Shown: one piece after another, positions 21,001-21,494 of the stretch
How the letters are laid out: every line of letters starts with the position of its first letter
How positions within the stretch are numbered: the stretch's first letter is position 1
Virus record (IMG/VR): IMGVR_UViG_3300042448_000111
Coordinates: 1 to 21,494 of that record
Length of the DNA: 21,494 nt
Direction: 5' to 3' (one strand)
Origin: a virus
Translations under genes and position numbers: made by a program
The notes under the pieces: model-generated
What the model saw: only the letters and a program-made list of their open reading frames with translations
What the model was told of the DNA's origin: nothing
Database searches by the model: none

Positions 21001-21494
21001 CAACTGATTAAATCTTTGTCTATTATTAAAGAGAGTATTTCTAGTAAAAGTCTGTGCACTGTCAGCAACAAATTTAGAACCTTGAGACATAATTGCTGCG
21101 TTCATTGGCTCAAAGATAGAGTTTTTAGGAATATATGCTGGGCGAACCAATTGAGCCAACGAGAATAACCTATTGCCACCTTCAAAAAGGAAACGACCAG
21201 CAGAAGTAAAGGTCATCTTAGTTGGATTCAAAGCACCATTTACACTGCCTGCCTCACGAACAATTTTACCAACTGGTATGAGTGGAGTAGAACTGGCTAG
21301 TTGGCGTTGAGTCTGTGGGTCAATCACTGCTCTAACACCGCTTGGGTCCATAGCAAAAGAATCGCGTTTTAAGTCAGAATGATACTTAGTAAGGTTTTCT
21401 GAAAACTCATTAATGAATGCTTGAGCCTGATTACGGCTAAGACCCATAGTTGCCAAAACATCAACTGCTACTTCTTTGTTTATTTCTTGGAAAA
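18034..21494 (-). CDS. Giant virion-associated protein (partial, 5' end off window)
   Basis: The frame is open to the window edge, so at least 1152 residues are seen and the start is missing. An apparent TTG start at 21456 is internal, because 12 in-frame codons precede it (reading FQEINKEVAVDV). The N-terminal half has long charged helices (around AAERLINNLETRMRDRAREF and the segments after it). The middle has SVRRQNRALFAARTVLAFPN and SGIYRYTRFAAKSPQRMSGF, hydrophobic and amphipathic stretches seen in large internal or injected proteins of short-tailed phages. The C-terminal third is rich in Lys and aromatics. No protease, lysozyme or polymerase motif was recognised. Its place before the scaffold gene is where portal or minor head genes often end, so a portal-fused or minor capsid role cannot be excluded. 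Confidence 0.6.
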   Translation of the reverse strand, partial: FQEINKEVAVDVLATMGLSRNQAQAFINEFSENLTKYHSDLKRDSFAMDPSGVRAVIDPQTQRQLASSTPLIPVGKIVREAGSVNGALNPTKMTFTSAGRFLFEGGNRLFSLAQLVRPAYIPKNSIFEPMNAAIMSQGSKFVADSAQTFTRNTLFNNRQRFNQLVNKANIKSKQRREAIKEEYGLLTDQYDKAVDIVDNAVAEWVEFFVAPNARSPMTKVDNAAQVTDDLRAAERLINNLETRMRDRAREFGLQREEVPTLYGLIRRVQYLKTLKDPKIAGEIRAAELAITKAAGDINTLAPDLNVLNTTIKSAYDDIDALLVSMGPTRKELADEFSVVDNARIRKRGRQEEEGYVLSNGQTVMLPRLESQNHLGSAYKAEISNRNTREIEILGDKQFAARSKMLGRRTAGNITDVTNPLYFDELAYTVNNYMRGDPLVDQILAGRSRDEIIQTWGLKRPGRSYADEFGRDPSEIIDIIDDQISYVNRYLPTLEARAAALQGEVRGNQLAQLLGDKLDRLTPINPLENKYATPLMQSKSFLDGFDRLTGKAWAGLAAPENIIRWAWGSVELKTRTAQKLELLASQGYDITTGTVNSVRQAAAIEMVREAEKTFYSVRRQNRALFAARTVLAFPNASASGIYRYTRFAAKSPQRMSGFLNSYYGVYNSFGVDKYGNPVEDVLDAEYLLVPGTKELGLKDGRGIMVGTRAINFLANFAGPSYIVPAALGQVLALKPGNDKIIKQAIEDTFGKLPGYSYEELFPYGLETDLGKAGSQVFTPAWARNLALWANGDDSKKEWVDSYTSEWNYQMALYDMGIGKKPTDKSVTKAARAKFGEKFLWQFASILGTPAIVDSRPDSIFSTYFRNAVDKYKAQGMSDRDAKAAAEVELNTQVLAFGAKNPFPMERLYYGAKRRPKAAYVTPTAEGYSRVWEEFSGLTKELALKDKNLIGLITADLAGEKSDPNIARILNKPGVTLPDGTTLNLPLKSIADVEKDIEVGRVWNAYVAYKADLNKLARDKGYASYASVEVLRTALKNYANQLGEFSPDWKFEFDKRETKNTPFVYAWGLTKIVNNDAFMKKHGNTQFWVDTEALMRYRDNYVKLYQDAPSGSKSKVQNAWNEYLNQVIPLVDPKLANIIDRYLENDSLTEVGNE

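Noticed and set aside
21456-21494. TTG at 21456 as true start of the giant gene
   Set aside because: The frame stays open through 12 more codons to the window edge, with no ribosome binding site ahead of the TTG.

Overview
The window is part of a tailed double-stranded DNA phage genome (or a prophage or assembled viral contig). Every supported gene lies on the minus strand, so transcription runs from base 21494 towards base 1. I see no tRNA, insertion sequence, CRISPR array or plus-strand gene. The gene set suggests a podovirus-like particle: an N4-gp56-type capsid protein, a connector-like protein, several very large virion-associated proteins, and no recognisable tape measure or sheath. The small proteins, the holin and lysin types and the connector resemble, from memory, those of actinobacteriophages. 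With the AT-leaning base composition, a low-GC aquatic actinobacterium is a reasonable but unproven host.

Head module (21494-12394 in transcription order): a giant virion-associated protein cut by the window edge, two more large proteins of probable internal-virion type (379 and 629 aa), a 121-base non-coding leader, a scaffold-like acidic coiled-coil protein, the major capsid protein, and a run of small head-associated proteins, mostly very basic. Tail module (12367-2874): more small basic proteins, a connector or tail-completion protein, a fibre with a 140-residue Ala/Ser/Thr stalk, a small beta-rich protein, a LamG-like lectin protein, an AT-rich two-gene cassette including a DUF6065-like protein, a GT-A glycosyltransferase, and a 742-aa beta-propeller-like tail protein. 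Lysis module (2874-1883): a membrane-anchored coiled-coil holin-like protein, an M15/ARB-07466-like peptidase and a second holin-like protein.

A rho-independent terminator (1843-1796) closes the late operon. After it comes a compact control region for a second, co-directional operon: a consensus promoter (TTGACA, 18 bp, TATAAT) whose -10 box sits inside a palindrome, a GC hairpin right after the predicted start, and a leader in which two interleaved 9-bp inverted repeats could fold into a pseudoknot hiding the ribosome binding site. The operon encodes a Cas4/RecB-like Fe-S nuclease split over two overlapping frames, a zinc-ribbon protein, and a RecA/DnaB-like P-loop ATPase cut by the left window edge. 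It looks like the start of the replication and recombination module.

The observations most worth a second look are the leader pseudoknot and operator, the split nuclease, the extra domain in the capsid protein, and the island of small basic proteins. Function names rest on motifs and remembered family resemblance; no database search was run.
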